A stretch of DNA of 64,000 nt from Serratia sp. M24T3 (GCF_000257645.1 NZ_AJHJ01000001.1:124001-188000); one strand, 5' to 3'; positions 35,857 through 46,473 are shown, numbered from the stretch's first letter. The notes: a model not told the origin generated them from the letters alone. Numbers and translations: made by a program.

Positions 35857-35885
35857 ATTCTAATGATGGGCGCAGAGTTTGTCCA
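35857..35885 (-). promoter_or_regulatory. carAB promoter P1
   Basis: On the minus strand TGGACA (complement of 35880-35885) and TAGAAT (complement of 35857-35862) are spaced by 17 bp, each with five of six consensus bases. In E. coli the upstream P1 is the pyrimidine- and purine-controlled promoter; its position relative to P2 is the same here. Confidence 0.75.
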
Positions 35886-35918
35886 CCAAAAGCACCATTA
35901 TTTTACTGTTTTTTGCAC

Positions 35919-35936
35919 CACTCAAGTAAATGAGTG
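35919..35936. repeat. inverted repeat upstream of carAB P1
   Basis: CACTCA (35919-35924) and TGAGTG (35931-35936) form a perfect 6-bp inverted repeat with a 6-bp spacer; flanking TTG/CAA bases extend it imperfectly. It lies between P1 and the PurR-like site, where E. coli has PepA, RutR and IHF contacts, but I cannot assign it to a protein. Confidence 0.4.
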
Positions 35937-35965
35937 TCAAATAGCGATAAAAGGACAGGATAAGT

Positions 35966-36049
35966 ATGCATAGTAAACGTTTGCGAAGGGGTTTGTTTGG
36001 AAATCTGGATATTTTAAGCAGTCTAGACGATCTGAAGGAAATGACCTGA
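35966..36049 (+). CDS. possible 27-residue small ORF opposite the carAB leader
   Basis: ATG at 35966 opens 27 codons (MHSKRLRRGLFG, then NLDILSSLDDLKEMT). It is preceded by AAGGA (35951-35955) and AGGA (35957-35960) at workable distances. The peptide is basic at the N-terminus and acidic-amphipathic after residue 13. I do not recognise it. Codons 3-8 coincide with the PurR-like operator, so the reading frame may be an accident of regulatory sequence. No promoter was identified for it on this strand. Confidence 0.25.
   Translation: MHSKRLRRGLFGNLDILSSLDDLKEMT
35972..35987. promoter_or_regulatory. PurR operator-like site of carAB
   Basis: AGTAAACGTTTGCGAA contains AAACGTTTGCG, the core of the PurR consensus ACGCAAACGTTTGCGT. 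Its centre lies about 130 bp upstream of the predicted P1 start, close to the position known for the PurR site of E. coli carAB (about -128). Purine repression of P1 is therefore likely. Confidence 0.65.
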
Positions 36050-36141
36050 TTATTAATTAACCAATACGGTAAAAATTCTGTCCTAAAACAATAGTAATAG
36101 TCATTTCAATATAAAAACCACGCCAATCCTCTATTTTAATG

Positions 36142-36175
36142 AAAAAAGAAAAGGGCAATAAAAAAACTGCCCTTT
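36142..36175 (-). terminator. terminator of dapB
   Basis: On the minus strand an 8-bp stem AAAGGGCA/TGCCCTTT (complement of 36150-36157 and 36168-36175) with a ten-base loop leads into TTCTTTTTTC. It lies about 50 bp after the dapB stop. Confidence 0.75.
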
Positions 36176-36224
36176 CATCAAAACATTATGATTAAAACAA
36201 CCACATCACGATTGTTGGGAAAAC

Positions 36225-37091
<867 letters not shown>

Positions 37092-37144
37092 TTAACGACC
37101 CACTCCCGCCACGGCTAGTGAAATTGCCTCATAATTAGAAAATT

Positions 37145-37172
37145 ATGTTACAGGCGCGCCAGCATCAGTAAA
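37145..37172 (-). promoter_or_regulatory. possible dapB promoter
   Basis: On the minus strand TTTACT (complement of 37167-37172) and TAACAT (complement of 37145-37150) are separated by 16 bp and lie about 100 bp before the dapB ATG. Both boxes match at four or more positions. An overlapping CATAAT is an alternative -10. Confidence 0.35.
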
Positions 37173-37550
37173 TCTATTTCGCACTTTGGGCGACAATGTC
37201 GGACTTGTCCTCTCAACGACAAGATAAATCAGCACTTTTACGCTGCAAACACTCTCCACCGCCTCAATGAATAATCATGCAGTCAACTGAATAATCATCC
37301 AAACGCAGTTTTTCCTGCTACAAACTGTCGCCAACTGGATCAATTTATGTGCGCTGATATAAATAATTCATATTTCGTTATTGGATTTTGCACAACCGTT
37401 ATGCTACTAAATAGCCAACTAATTCTAAGTCGTGCAATTATTGTAAAGGCAAAATTAAATAAGCCGAACTATAAGCGCGGTAACATCTTGAATTAGTTAT
37501 TTATTCTTTAATCATCAGTTAATCGTGCAATTGAGACCAATTTTTAAATT

Positions 37551-37563
37551 TGGCAAATTGCCA
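37551..37563. promoter_or_regulatory. palindromic operator-like site upstream of the porin gene
   Basis: TGGCAA-A-TTGCCA is a perfect 6-bp inverted repeat with one central base, 86-98 bp before the porin ATG. Such odd-spaced palindromes are typical of dimeric repressors, but no specific regulator can be named from this sequence. Confidence 0.4.
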
Positions 37564-37648
37564 GGTAGCTGTTAAATGCTCGTTAATCCCCCTCGTGCAT
37601 AACTAGGGAACTTAGGCTGCCAGCAGATTAATGGCACCTGGAGTCAGT

Positions 37649-38803
37649 ATGAAATTTAAAATGAATAGGGTTTCACAAACGGTTGTCGCAGGCCTGCTAT
37701 TGGGTGGCGCATCGTTCGCAGCACAGGCTGAAATTGAACTGATTAAACAAGATCCTCAACCTTATGATCTGCTGAGTCGCCTTGACTTCAAAGTGGGCGG
37801 TAGTATTCGTCCGCAGGTCGTTAATACCATGGGCAGTTCTGATAAAGGCTCATACAAGAACAACGGCTATGACGGCGGTTCACGTTTCCGCTTTACTGCC
37901 GACTACTTCCTGTTCGATGACGTTCACTGGGTAGGTTACTACGAACTCGGCGTAAACATTCCAGCCGTGTTCAGCTGGGATAACCACTATGCTCAGGGCG
38001 CGCATGATACCACCCGTCGCCAGCTGTATACCGGCTTCAAGAGCAAAACCTACGGTACTCTGACTTACGGTCAACAGAACAGCATCTATTATGATGTGGT
38101 TGGTGCGAAAACCGATATCTGGGATGACGACATGTTGGCCCAGGCACCGGGTAACGGTATCAACGGCGACTACGACGGTTCATACCGTTCACGTAAGCAA
38201 TTGAAATATAAATACAGTGCGGGTCCGGTTGACCTGTATGCAGCTTACTTGCTGCCTGATGATGATTTGCTGGAATCACATAGCCTGGCCTACAAACGTA
38301 AAGGCGGCGGTTCTGTTGGTGCCAACTGGCACATCAACGATACTCTGACCTGGGGTTCTGCCTACAACTACACCAGCGCAGAAGTTAAAAATCGTGCTGC
38401 CAACAACGTTTCTAAAAACTATGACCAGAGCATTCTTGGTACCGCACTGTCGTGGACACCAAGTCACTGGACCTTCTCTGCGGGCGGCGGTTGGTACCAT
38501 AACTTCCTGACCACCAAAGTGAATGACTACCAAGACTACTTCGCAGGCAATGCCTGGGGTGTCGAATACTATGCCGGATACAACATCCCAGTTAAGCAAT
38601 TTGCTATCAAGAGTATCCAACCTTACTTCATGGGCGACCATCTGAAGTACGTGAGCGGACGTGATTATCAACGCACCGATAACGGTGTGGGTGTTTCTGT
38701 GAAACTGGATTACGGCTTCCAGGTTGACTTCGAACACGTGATAACCAACTCTACCGATAACATTGGCGACCTGAACCTGGTTCGTTTGTACTACAACTTC
38801 TAA
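37649..38803 (+). CDS. outer-membrane porin
   Basis: A 384-residue exported beta-barrel protein. The signal peptide covers residues 1-27 (basic start, Leu/Gly/Ala core, cleavage after AQA). The mature part has alternating aromatic and polar strands, many Tyr/Gly/Asp turns, and ends in the C-terminal aromatic Phe (LVRLYYNF) required by the BAM machinery. The length suggests a 16-18-strand channel rather than a 12-strand KdgM type. It is not closely similar to OmpF/OmpC as I remember them, so I give no gene name. GGAG 5 bases upstream fixes the ATG at 37649. The neighbouring lactonase-like gene suggests uptake of sugars or sugar acids, which is inference. Confidence 0.8.
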   Translation: MKFKMNRVSQTVVAGLLLGGASFAAQAEIELIKQDPQPYDLLSRLDFKVGGSIRPQVVNTMGSSDKGSYKNNGYDGGSRFRFTADYFLFDDVHWVGYYELGVNIPAVFSWDNHYAQGAHDTTRRQLYTGFKSKTYGTLTYGQQNSIYYDVVGAKTDIWDDDMLAQAPGNGINGDYDGSYRSRKQLKYKYSAGPVDLYAAYLLPDDDLLESHSLAYKRKGGGSVGANWHINDTLTWGSAYNYTSAEVKNRAANNVSKNYDQSILGTALSWTPSHWTFSAGGGWYHNFLTTKVNDYQDYFAGNAWGVEYYAGYNIPVKQFAIKSIQPYFMGDHLKYVSGRDYQRTDNGVGVSVKLDYGFQVDFEHVITNSTDNIGDLNLVRLYYNF

Positions 38804-38849
38804 TCTCCGACCCGCTATTCTAGACACAGATAGAGCGTTGGAAATATGG

Positions 38850-38879
38850 GCCTGCTGATAATTTCAGCAGGCTTTTTTT
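38850..38879 (+). terminator. terminator after the porin gene
   Basis: A 9-bp stem GCCTGCTGA/TCAGCAGGC (38850-38858 with 38864-38872), five-base loop, is followed by seven T. The following lactonase-like gene therefore probably needs its own promoter or read-through. Confidence 0.9.
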
Positions 38880-38978
38880 ATGCTTACGATAACGAATCTT
38901 TTACCCTCTCTTTCCTCAGAAGGCTTTACACGACTAAACTCATTGGGATTAGTCTTTTATTTTGCCGGAGAAATCCTC

Positions 38979-39845
38979 ATGTCCGCATTTTTAAGGTCCG
39001 CAGTTGCCGTGGTGAGTGACTATCGAGCTACTTTAGGCGAGACCCCCGTCTGGTGCCAGCGTACTCAATCTTTACTTTGGGTCGATATTCCTAACCAGCG
39101 TCTTCTGCGCTACTGGCCACAAAAGCAAACATTCCAACAGCGTGAACTTCCTTTCCTGACCAGTGCTGCATTGCTAACGGAAAAACAAGACACCTTTTTA
39201 CTCGTCACCCAAAACGGCCTCGCTCTTTATGACTATCCTGCCGAAAATATCACTTTTTTGTGCGAGTATCCGGGAGTAAAAGGAACCCGGCCAAATGAGG
39301 CAGCAATCGCGCCCGATGGCTCAGTGTGGTTTGGCACCATGGATTTGCAGGAAGACGAAACGATTGGCGGCTGGTATCGCTATGAAACTGGCGATGATGC
39401 CCCTGCGCTGATGATGGATAACGTAGGAACGCCCAATACGTTAGCCTGGTTCGAAGGGAAAGTGTGGTTCGCAGACAGCATGAAAAAACGCTTTTATTCC
39501 GGCAATGCGCGAAAAATTAATCCGCTGAAGCTTTCCTGCTTTTCCTCCGGAGATAAAACCCCCGATGGATCAACGCTGACTGAAGACGGCATTCTGCTGA
39601 CCGCCTGCTGGGGCAACGGTTGTCTATTGCGTCAGCAAATTAACCAGGGGGAACTTATCACACTGGATACAGTGAAACTGCCGGTGACGCAACCGAGTTG
39701 CTGCACCTTTGGCGGGGAAGATATGAGCCAGCTGTTTATCACTTCGGCGAGGACGGGTCTGGAAAATCCGCAAGAAATCGAAGGGGCATTATTGCAGGTA
39801 CAAACCGCGACGCGCGGCAAAGAACAGTCCCGGTTTAAGCTTTAA
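38979..39845 (+). CDS. SMP-30/gluconolactonase family protein
   Basis: A 288-residue six-bladed beta-propeller of the SMP-30/gluconolactonase/LRE family, which opens sugar lactones with a divalent metal. The four expected ligands can be placed: E21 in LGETPVW, N106 in TRPNEAA, N153 in GTPNTLAW and D196 in TPDGSTLTEDG. No signal peptide is seen, so it is probably cytoplasmic. I chose ATG 38979 (MSAFLRSAVAVV), preceded by GGAG, over a longer frame that begins inside the porin terminator. The natural lactone is unknown. With the porin it occupies the dapB-ispH interval, where E. coli has rihC. Confidence 0.85.
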   Translation: MSAFLRSAVAVVSDYRATLGETPVWCQRTQSLLWVDIPNQRLLRYWPQKQTFQQRELPFLTSAALLTEKQDTFLLVTQNGLALYDYPAENITFLCEYPGVKGTRPNEAAIAPDGSVWFGTMDLQEDETIGGWYRYETGDDAPALMMDNVGTPNTLAWFEGKVWFADSMKKRFYSGNARKINPLKLSCFSSGDKTPDGSTLTEDGILLTACWGNGCLLRQQINQGELITLDTVKLPVTQPSCCTFGGEDMSQLFITSARTGLENPQEIEGALLQVQTATRGKEQSRFKL

Positions 39846-39868
39846 TCCGATGAGCTGTGACTTGATAT

Positions 39869-39895
39869 GTTCCCCCACCATAAAGTTGGGGGAAC
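39869..39895. other. hairpin between the SMP-30 gene and ispH
   Basis: GTTCCCCCA and TGGGGGAAC (39869-39877 with 39887-39895) form a perfect 9-bp stem with a nine-base loop, in the 59 bp between two converging genes. There is no T run on either strand, so it is a weak terminator candidate or an RNA-stabilising end structure. Confidence 0.6.
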
Positions 39896-39904
39896 TACCG
39901 AGTA

Positions 39905-40855
39905 TTAGCTTACCGCTTTGATATCGATACGCAGTTCTTTCGGTACTTCAAATACGATATTTTCTTCACGCCCGTCCATATTGACGACCCCCAGGCAACC
40001 CAGGGTTTTCAGACGTTCGATGACTTCCTGAACCAGAATATCCGGCGCAGAAGCTCCCGCCGTAACACCGACGCTGATTGCTCCCTTCACCCACTCTTCT
40101 TTGATATCTTCCGCAGAATCAATCAGGTAAGAAGGTTTACCCACGCGCTGTGCCAATTCGGCCAGGCGATTGGAGTTGGAGGAGTTTTTAGAGCCAACCA
40201 CCAGCACCACATCCGCTTCATCAGACAGGTTACGCACGGCTTCCTGACGATTGGTAGTGGCATAGCAGATGTCGTCTTTGCGTGGACCGACGATTTTCGG
40301 GAAGCGCTCACGCAGGGCGTCAATCACCTCTGAAGTATCATCAACCGACAGCGTGGTCTGCGTCATAAAGCACAGGTTTTCCGGGTCCTTGACATCCAGC
40401 TTAAAGACATCAGCCGGAGACTCAACCAGATACATGCCACCCTTCGGGTTATTGTACTGCCCCATTGTGCCTTCGACTTCGGGGTGTCCGGCATGGCCAA
40501 TCAGGATAGCTTCCGTGCCTTTTCGACTGGCGCGCGCAACTTCCATATGCACCTTGGTCACCAGCGGGCAAGTGGCATCGAACACCGTCAGGTCGCGTGA
40601 TTTGGCTTCAGTCCGCACGGCCTGGGAAACACCGTGCGCCGAGAAGATCAGAATGGAACCGTCAGGCACTTCGCTGATTTGCTCGATAAATACTGCCCCG
40701 CGCTGACGCAGGCTATCTACGACATAGCGGTTATGTACCACTTCATGGCGCACATAAATCGGCGCACCATAAAGCTCAAGCGCGCGTTCAACGATGGTAA
40801 TGGCACGGTCAACACCGGCACAAAAACCACGCGGATTAGCCAGCAGAACTTGCAT
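39905..40855 (-). CDS. ispH: 4-hydroxy-3-methylbut-2-enyl diphosphate reductase
   Basis: IspH (LytB) makes IPP and DMAPP in the last step of the MEP isoprenoid pathway. The 316 residues equal the E. coli length. The iron-sulfur cysteine C12 is in [12 protein letters not shown]; the other two lie in [11 protein letters not shown] (about 96) and [11 protein letters not shown] (about 197). The start overlaps fkpB by 20 bp, the same arrangement as in E. coli, and it ends the ribF-ileS-lspA-fkpB-ispH operon. Confidence 0.97.
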   Translation of the reverse strand: MQVLLANPRGFCAGVDRAITIVERALELYGAPIYVRHEVVHNRYVVDSLRQRGAVFIEQISEVPDGSILIFSAHGVSQAVRTEAKSRDLTVFDATCPLVTKVHMEVARASRKGTEAILIGHAGHPEVEGTMGQYNNPKGGMYLVESPADVFKLDVKDPENLCFMTQTTLSVDDTSEVIDALRERFPKIVGPRKDDICYATTNRQEAVRNLSDEADVVLVVGSKNSSNSNRLAELAQRVGKPSYLIDSAEDIKEEWVKGAISVGVTAGASAPDILVQEVIERLKTLGCLGVVNMDGREENIVFEVPKELRIDIKAVS

Positions 40856-41306
40856 CAGACGCCTCCATTTCAGGGTCTATCTTTAACACTTCAATATCAA
40901 AATCAATGTGATGACCGGCAAGCGGATGGTTAAAATCCACAGTGACCGAACCTTCTGTCACTTCTCGCACCACGCCCGGCATTTCGCTACCATCACGGGT
41001 AGTGAATAGCATGATAGTACCGACATCCGGGACGCCGGTCTCCATAAAATCACGCAGCGGGAAGAACTGAACCAGATCTGGGCTGTTGGTCCCAAACGCC
41101 GACTCCGGGGACAGCGTAAAAGCTTTCTTGTCCCCGACGTGCAGACCCAGCAGTTGGTTTTCCAGCGCCTCGGACAGACTGCCATCTCCCAGACGGAACA
41201 AGGCGGGTTTGCCGTGACTCAGTGTTGATTCCGCGGTTGAGCCGTCTTCCAGCTTCAGCGTGAAATGAACCAATACTGCGCTGTCGTGTATCACCTGCTC
41301 GGTCAT
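40836..41306 (-). CDS. fkpB: FKBP-type peptidyl-prolyl isomerase FkpB (SlpA)
   Basis: A 156-residue cytoplasmic prolyl isomerase with the SlpA-type arrangement: an FKBP fold interrupted by a chaperone (IF) insert. The beginning ([19 protein letters not shown]), the [19 protein letters not shown] segment and the C-terminal [18 protein letters not shown] are all characteristic. It assists folding of new proteins and is not essential. It sits 3 bp after lspA and overlaps ispH by 20 bp. Confidence 0.95.
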   Translation of the reverse strand: MTEQVIHDSAVLVHFTLKLEDGSTAESTLSHGKPALFRLGDGSLSEALENQLLGLHVGDKKAFTLSPESAFGTNSPDLVQFFPLRDFMETGVPDVGTIMLFTTRDGSEMPGVVREVTEGSVTVDFNHPLAGHHIDFDIEVLKIDPEMEASDASSAG

Positions 41307-41309
41307 GCT

Positions 41310-41816
41310 CTATCCTTTACTTTTTGTCGTTTTAGGGGAAGACAGAAAGCCTTCCAGAACAACTAACACTGCGCCAACACAGATAAAGCTGTCGGCCAGG
41401 TTGAATATTGGGTAGTGCCAATCGTTGACATAAAAATCTATGAAGTCTATGACGAACCCGTGAACCATGCGATCAAACAGGTTACCTAACGCGCCGCCGA
41501 TAATCATCGCAAAAGCAATGTTATTCAGCTTCTGCTGCTTGCCGTTGCTGCGGTACATCAGTACCAGCAGCGCGACGACAATAACCAGCGCGATAGCGGC
41601 AAAGAACCAGCGCTGCCAGCCGCCTTTATCCGCCAGGAAGCTGAACGCGGCACCTGGATTATGTGCATAAGTCAGATTGAAAAACGGGATCAGCGGCAGG
41701 GATTCACCGAGTTGGAGATGATTCATCACCAACACTTTGCTGCCGAGATCCAGCACCAGCACAACAACCGCCAGCCAAAGCCAGCGGAGTCCGGTAGAAC
41801 AAATCGATTTAGCCAT
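41310..41816 (-). CDS. lspA: lipoprotein signal peptidase (signal peptidase II)
   Basis: LspA removes signal peptides from prolipoproteins at the inner membrane and is the target of globomycin. The 168-residue protein (E. coli 164) has four transmembrane helices. The conserved aspartyl-protease blocks are [20 protein letters not shown] (about residues 112-131), carrying one catalytic Asp, and [12 protein letters not shown], carrying the other. Its ATG overlaps the ileS stop by one base. Confidence 0.97.
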   Translation of the reverse strand: MAKSICSTGLRWLWLAVVVLVLDLGSKVLVMNHLQLGESLPLIPFFNLTYAHNPGAAFSFLADKGGWQRWFFAAIALVIVVALLVLMYRSNGKQQKLNNIAFAMIIGGALGNLFDRMVHGFVIDFIDFYVNDWHYPIFNLADSFICVGAVLVVLEGFLSSPKTTKSKG

Positions 41817-44632
41817 TATGCAAATTCGCGCTCTTCGCCGTCACCAGCAATGTTGGTCGCACAGCGTCCGCAAACTTCTGGGTGCGCTGCATTGTGTCCG
41901 ACATCAGTAGTGAAATGCCAGCAGCGTGGGCACTTCTCGCCTTCAGCTTTTTCCAGACCAATTTTCAGGCCTTTCACCAGCTCGCTAGCGATAGCCGTGT
42001 CATCTGCCGCAGACAGTGGAGCGACTTTGGCACCCGAGGTCAGCAGCACGAAGCGCAGCTCATTGCCCAGGCTGTTGAGCTTGGTAGCCAGCGCATCGTC
42101 AGCATAAAGTGTTACGGAAGCTTCCAGCGACCCGCCCAGACGTTTGTCTGCACGCGCCTGTTCCAGCACCTTGTTGACTTCGCCACGGACTTTCAGCAGC
42201 TCGGCCCAGAACTCGTCGTTCATCGGCTGGCTTTCTTCCAGACCAAACAGGCCGTCGTACCACTCTTCGGTAAACACAAACTTCTCGCGTGAACCCGGCA
42301 GGAAGCCCCAGATCTCGTCGGCAGTAAAGGACATGATCGGAGCCATCCAGCGAACCAGCGCTTCCGAAATATAGTACAGCGCGGTCTGGCAGCTGCGGCG
42401 AGCAATGCCGTCGCTTTTCGCGGTGTACTGACGATCTTTGATGATATCCAGATAGAATGAACCCATCTCGATTGAGCAGAACTGCATCAGGCGTTGCACC
42501 ACGCCGTGGAAATCATAGCGATCGTAAGCAGCAACAATTTCTTCCTGTGCCGCCTTCGCACGACCCACGGCCCAGCGATCCAGCACGACCATTTCTTCCG
42601 GTTTCACCATGTGCTGCGCGGGATCGAAACCGTTAAGGTTCGCCAGCAGGAAGCGCGCGGTGTTACGAATACGGCGATAAGAATCGGCTGCGCGTTTGAG
42701 GATCTCGTCAGACACCGCAATTTCGCCGGTGTAATCGGTTGAAGCCACCCACAGACGCAGGATATCGGCACCGAGCTTGTTCATCACGTCTTGCGGGCTG
42801 ACGGTGTTACCGATAGATTTTGACATCTTGCGGCCGTTGCCATCCACGGTGAAGCCGTGAGTCAGAACCTGCCTGTACGGTGCGCGGCCTTTCATCGCGG
42901 TTGAGATCATCAGCGATGACATGAACCAGCCACGGTGTTGGTCGGAACCTTCCAGATACATATCAGGCTCTTGACCGTTGAACTCAGGGCGCGCGTCTAC
43001 CACGGAGAAGCTGGTTGAACCTGAGTCGAACCACACGTCCAGAGTGTCAGGGACTTTGACGTAATCCGCGGCTTCTGCACCCAGGATTTCTTCAGGATTG
43101 AGATCCCACCACGCCTGAATACCCTCTTCTTCAACGCGTTTTGCCACTTCTTCCATCAACTCAAGACTGCGTGGATGAAGCTCTTCAGTGTCTTTGTGCA
43201 CGAACAGAGACATAGGAACGCCCCAGGTGCGCTGACGGGAGATACACCAGTCAGGACGGTTGGCAACCATGTTTTCGATACGCGCCTGGCCCCACTCGGG
43301 GATCCACTGCACGCCTTTGATTTCTTTCAATGACTGCGCACGCAGGCCTTTCTGATCCATGCTCACGAACCACTGTGGCGTGGCGCGGAAGATGATCGGC
43401 GTTTTGTGACGCCAGCAGCACGGATAGCTATGGGTAAACTTCTCGAAATGCACCAATGCATCGTGCTCGCGCAGGATTTCGACGATGATATCGTTGGCTT
43501 TGAACACAAACTTGCCGTCCAGCGCCGGGAAGGTGCCAGGCAGGTAGCAGCCGTTCGGGCCAACAGGGTTAGCCACTTCAAGACCGTATTTCTGACCAAT
43601 CACATAGTCGTCAGGGCCGTGACCAGGAGCGGTATGAACAGCACCGGTACCCGCATCCAGCGTAACGTGGTCGCCAAGGATAGCCGGCACGTCGAACGCC
43701 AGGAACGGATGGTGGAAGCGCTGTAGCTCGAGATCAGCACCTTTACATTCGCCCAGCACGGTCCACTCGGTCACGCCAATGCGCTTCATCACACTGGCAA
43801 CCAGCTCGGTCGCCAGAATCAGACAGCGGCCTTCGATCTGCACGAGCTGATAAGAGAATTCGGCATTCAGCGAGATCGCGCGGTTGGCCGGCATGGTCCA
43901 CGGGGTGGTGGTCCAGATAACCAGAGAGACTTGACCGTTGAACGCCGTTGCGCCAAATTTGGCGGCCACTGCAGCCGAGTCAACCGCGTTAAACGCAACG
44001 TCGATAGCCGGAGAGGTTTTGTCGTAATACTCGACTTCAGCCTCGGCCAGTGAAGAGCCACAGTCGGTACACCAGTGAACCGGCTTCGCGCCTTTCAGCA
44101 GGTGACCATTGCCGATGATTTTACCCAGCGCACGGATGATGTTGGCTTCGGTTTTGAAGTCCATGGTGCGGTAAGGGTGATCCCAGTCGCCCAGCACGCC
44201 CAGACGAATGAAGTCAGCCTTCTGACCTTCGATTTGTTCTGCCGCGTAGGTACGGCAGGCTGCGCGGAATTCAGCAGGCGTAACTTTTTCGCCCGGCTTG
44301 CCGATCAGTTGCTCGACTTTCAGCTCGATTGGCAGACCGTGGCAATCCCAGCCTGGAACATAAGGCGAATCGTAGCCGGCCATCCCTTTAGACTTAACGA
44401 TAATGTCTTTGAGAATCTTGTTAACCGAGTGACCAATATGAATGCTGCCGTTCGCATACGGAGGGCCGTCATGCAGAATAAAGGATTTTTTGCCCTTTTT
44501 GGCAGCGCGGATAATCCCGTACAGATCCTGCTGATACCAGTTATCCAGCATGGCAGGTTCGCGCTTGGCTAAGTCGCCGCGCATCGGGAACCCTGTTTCC
44601 GGCAAGTTCAGGGTATTCTTAAAGTCACTCAT
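41816..44632 (-). CDS. ileS: isoleucyl-tRNA synthetase
   Basis: IleS charges tRNA-Ile and edits misactivated valine. The 938-residue class-I enzyme has the HIGH motif in [11 protein letters not shown] near residue 64. A large CP1 editing domain follows (about 190-410, with the threonine-rich [13 protein letters not shown]). The KMSKS loop is in [10 protein letters not shown] near residue 600, and a C-terminal zinc finger has CPRCW and CGRC. It lies 73 bp after ribF and directly before lspA, the standard enterobacterial order. Confidence 0.97.
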   Translation of the reverse strand: MSDFKNTLNLPETGFPMRGDLAKREPAMLDNWYQQDLYGIIRAAKKGKKSFILHDGPPYANGSIHIGHSVNKILKDIIVKSKGMAGYDSPYVPGWDCHGLPIELKVEQLIGKPGEKVTPAEFRAACRTYAAEQIEGQKADFIRLGVLGDWDHPYRTMDFKTEANIIRALGKIIGNGHLLKGAKPVHWCTDCGSSLAEAEVEYYDKTSPAIDVAFNAVDSAAVAAKFGATAFNGQVSLVIWTTTPWTMPANRAISLNAEFSYQLVQIEGRCLILATELVASVMKRIGVTEWTVLGECKGADLELQRFHHPFLAFDVPAILGDHVTLDAGTGAVHTAPGHGPDDYVIGQKYGLEVANPVGPNGCYLPGTFPALDGKFVFKANDIIVEILREHDALVHFEKFTHSYPCCWRHKTPIIFRATPQWFVSMDQKGLRAQSLKEIKGVQWIPEWGQARIENMVANRPDWCISRQRTWGVPMSLFVHKDTEELHPRSLELMEEVAKRVEEEGIQAWWDLNPEEILGAEAADYVKVPDTLDVWFDSGSTSFSVVDARPEFNGQEPDMYLEGSDQHRGWFMSSLMISTAMKGRAPYRQVLTHGFTVDGNGRKMSKSIGNTVSPQDVMNKLGADILRLWVASTDYTGEIAVSDEILKRAADSYRRIRNTARFLLANLNGFDPAQHMVKPEEMVVLDRWAVGRAKAAQEEIVAAYDRYDFHGVVQRLMQFCSIEMGSFYLDIIKDRQYTAKSDGIARRSCQTALYYISEALVRWMAPIMSFTADEIWGFLPGSREKFVFTEEWYDGLFGLEESQPMNDEFWAELLKVRGEVNKVLEQARADKRLGGSLEASVTLYADDALATKLNSLGNELRFVLLTSGAKVAPLSAADDTAIASELVKGLKIGLEKAEGEKCPRCWHFTTDVGHNAAHPEVCGRCATNIAGDGEEREFA

Positions 44633-44705
44633 AAGATTCTCGGTTCCGTTTTTCGGCTAAAAGCCGGGCTACAAATGCAAATGTGTATTGCGCTATTTTT
44701 TTAGC

Positions 44706-45641
44706 TCAAGAATGTTTCAGCCCAAAAAATTTCCGGGCTGTTTGCTCGTCGTTGGCAATCTGTTGCTTTAACGCATCGAGCGATGAAAAACGTTGTTCGT
44801 CGCGTATTTTCACGCGGAGCACCACGTCAATGTGGCGCCCGTATAGATCTAATGTGGTGTCGAGCAGGTGAACTTCCAACTGCTTGCGGACACCATTCAC
44901 TGTTGGTCTGGTACCAATGTTGGCTACGCCAGGCAGCGGGTCGGGACCAAGCCCAACCACCTCTACTGCATAAACGCCTTTGACCGGGCTGACCAGGCGC
45001 TTGAGCGGCACATTAGCGGTTGGAAAACCGATGGTGCGACCCAGTTTGTCGCCGTGCACCACCCTTCCCGAAATACAGAAAGGATGACCAAGCAGGTTTT
45101 CCGCCAGCGCCAGCTCGTCGTCACGCAGTGCGTCACGGATGGCAGTGCTGCTAATCCGATGGCCACCCTCGCGGAAGGTCTGGGTGCTGACGATGTCAAA
45201 ACCATATTCCTCACTGGCGCTAAGCAGCAGTGTGAAATCGCCAAGACGAGCCGCACCGAAGCGGAAATCGTCGCCGACGGTAAGAAATTTGACACCCAGT
45301 TTTTCGACCAGCAGTTGCGCAACAAATGCCTGGGCACTGTTCGCGGCAAAACGCGGATCGAATTTAACCACCAACAGATAGTCTATCCCGCACTCGGCGA
45401 GATACTTGGCCTTGTCACGCAAGTTGGTCAAGCGTGCCGGGGCCTTGTCTCCAGCAAAAAGCTCAAGAGGCTGAGGTTCGAAAATCATAACCATGACCGG
45501 TAAACCCAGGCGGCGACCTTCCAGCTTCAACTGTTCGATCAAGGCCTGATGGCCACGGTGTACACCGTCAAAATTACCAATAGTAAGGACGCACCCGTGG
45601 TGACGTGCCTGAATATTGTGTATCCCGCGAATTAGCTCCAT
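44706..45641 (-). CDS. ribF: bifunctional riboflavin kinase/FAD synthetase
   Basis: RibF converts riboflavin to FMN and then FAD. The 311-residue protein (E. coli 313) has an N-terminal nucleotidyltransferase domain, with GNFDGVHRGHQALIEQL near residues 22-38 as the HxGH-type signature. The C-terminal flavokinase domain (about 185-305) contains GRTIGFPTANV. It heads the ribF-ileS-lspA-fkpB-ispH operon and is divergent from rpsT. A good promoter lies at 45688-45716. Confidence 0.96.
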   Translation of the reverse strand: MELIRGIHNIQARHHGCVLTIGNFDGVHRGHQALIEQLKLEGRRLGLPVMVMIFEPQPLELFAGDKAPARLTNLRDKAKYLAECGIDYLLVVKFDPRFAANSAQAFVAQLLVEKLGVKFLTVGDDFRFGAARLGDFTLLLSASEEYGFDIVSTQTFREGGHRISSTAIRDALRDDELALAENLLGHPFCISGRVVHGDKLGRTIGFPTANVPLKRLVSPVKGVYAVEVVGLGPDPLPGVANIGTRPTVNGVRKQLEVHLLDTTLDLYGRHIDVVLRVKIRDEQRFSSLDALKQQIANDEQTARKFFGLKHS

Positions 45642-45687
45642 AACAGGCTCAAATCCATAGCTGGCTCAAAACAGAGGAAATCGGCGG

Positions 45688-45716
45688 ATTATACCTTGTA
45701 CAGCCCATAAGGTTAA
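45688..45716 (-). promoter_or_regulatory. ribF operon promoter
   Basis: On the minus strand a perfect TATAAT (complement of 45688-45693) is preceded after 17 bp by TTAACC (complement of 45711-45716). It lies 47 bp before the ribF ATG and should drive the whole ribF-ispH operon. Confidence 0.65.
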
Positions 45717-46052
45717 CCAGCGATTAGCGGGATCGCAGGATTCTCTCATCGATAACATAGTTTTTTTGGTATCGGGGCGACTTGGCCGGAGATTATCTCT
45801 ATACTCGGCGTGGTAAAACAGTGAGGCCTCATCGAAACCCCGTTTTCGTCAATCCTTTCTGTTTTCTCAAAAAAACTCAGCATTAACAATCTCTGTTGGA
45901 AGAATAATCACTTCTCGACCGAATTTTATTGCTATGGGCTGTATTCTGCGGCTGGAAGCTGTTAAAATCCTGCGCCATCACAACGTAACAAGCGTCGCTT
46001 GTAGTTCGGATGAAGTTCGAGCGTTAAAACGGCGCTTATTTGCACAAATCCG

Positions 46053-46081
46053 TTGACAAAAGAAGTCCGAAAAGGCATATT
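46053..46081 (+). promoter_or_regulatory. rpsT promoter P2
   Basis: TTGACA (46053-46058) and CATATT (46076-46081) are separated by 17 bp and followed by CCTCGGCC. The layout matches the main promoter of E. coli rpsT. The mRNA leader would be about 40 nt before the UUG start. Confidence 0.8.
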
Positions 46082-46130
46082 CCTCGGCCTTCGAATTGTC
46101 CTCAATAGAAAAATATTTGGGAGTTGGACC

Positions 46131-46391
46131 TTGGCTAACATCAAATCAGCTAAGAAACGCGCCGTACAATCAGAAAAACGCCGTCAGCATAACGCTAGCC
46201 GTCGTTCAATGATGCGTACCTTTATCAAAAAGGTACACGCGGCTATTGCAGCTGGTGACAAAGAAGCTGCACAAAATGCATTCAACGCAATGCAACCAAT
46301 TGTGGACCGTCAAGCTTGTAAAGGTTTGATCCACAAGAACAAAGCTGCGCGTCATAAGTCGAACCTGACTGCGCAAATCAACGCTCTGTAA
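46131..46391 (+). CDS. rpsT: 30S ribosomal protein S20
   Basis: S20 binds 16S rRNA early in 30S assembly. The 86-residue basic helical protein starts at TTG 46131 (read as Met: [15 protein letters not shown]), with GGGAG 7 bases upstream. E. coli rpsT also uses UUG, which helps S20 limit its own translation. Readings that begin further upstream add non-homologous residues that overlap promoter P2. A strong terminator follows. Confidence 0.97.
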   Translation: MANIKSAKKRAVQSEKRRQHNASRRSMMRTFIKKVHAAIAAGDKEAAQNAFNAMQPIVDRQACKGLIHKNKAARHKSNLTAQINAL

Positions 46392-46420
46392 TTTTTTACA
46401 GTTTGTTGAGAGCTTGATAA

Positions 46421-46446
46421 AAAAACCGGCGCGAGCCGGTTTTTTA
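46421..46446. terminator. bidirectional terminator between rpsT and nhaA
   Basis: A 10-bp stem AAAAACCGGC/GCCGGTTTTT (46421-46430 with 46435-46444) with a GCGA tetraloop is flanked by A and T runs, and serves both converging genes. Confidence 0.92.
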
Positions 46447-46473
46447 TATCTAAATTTCTGTGCGACTCTATTT

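Larger units (their letters stand above)
45642..46130. other. 489-bp intergenic region between ribF and rpsT
   Basis: The region contains the ribF promoter (45688-45716) and rpsT promoter P2 (46053-46081). A TAAAAT at 45963-45968 is a candidate -10 for an upstream rpsT promoter P1, as E. coli rpsT has two. No ORF or repeat of note is seen. Confidence 0.6.
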
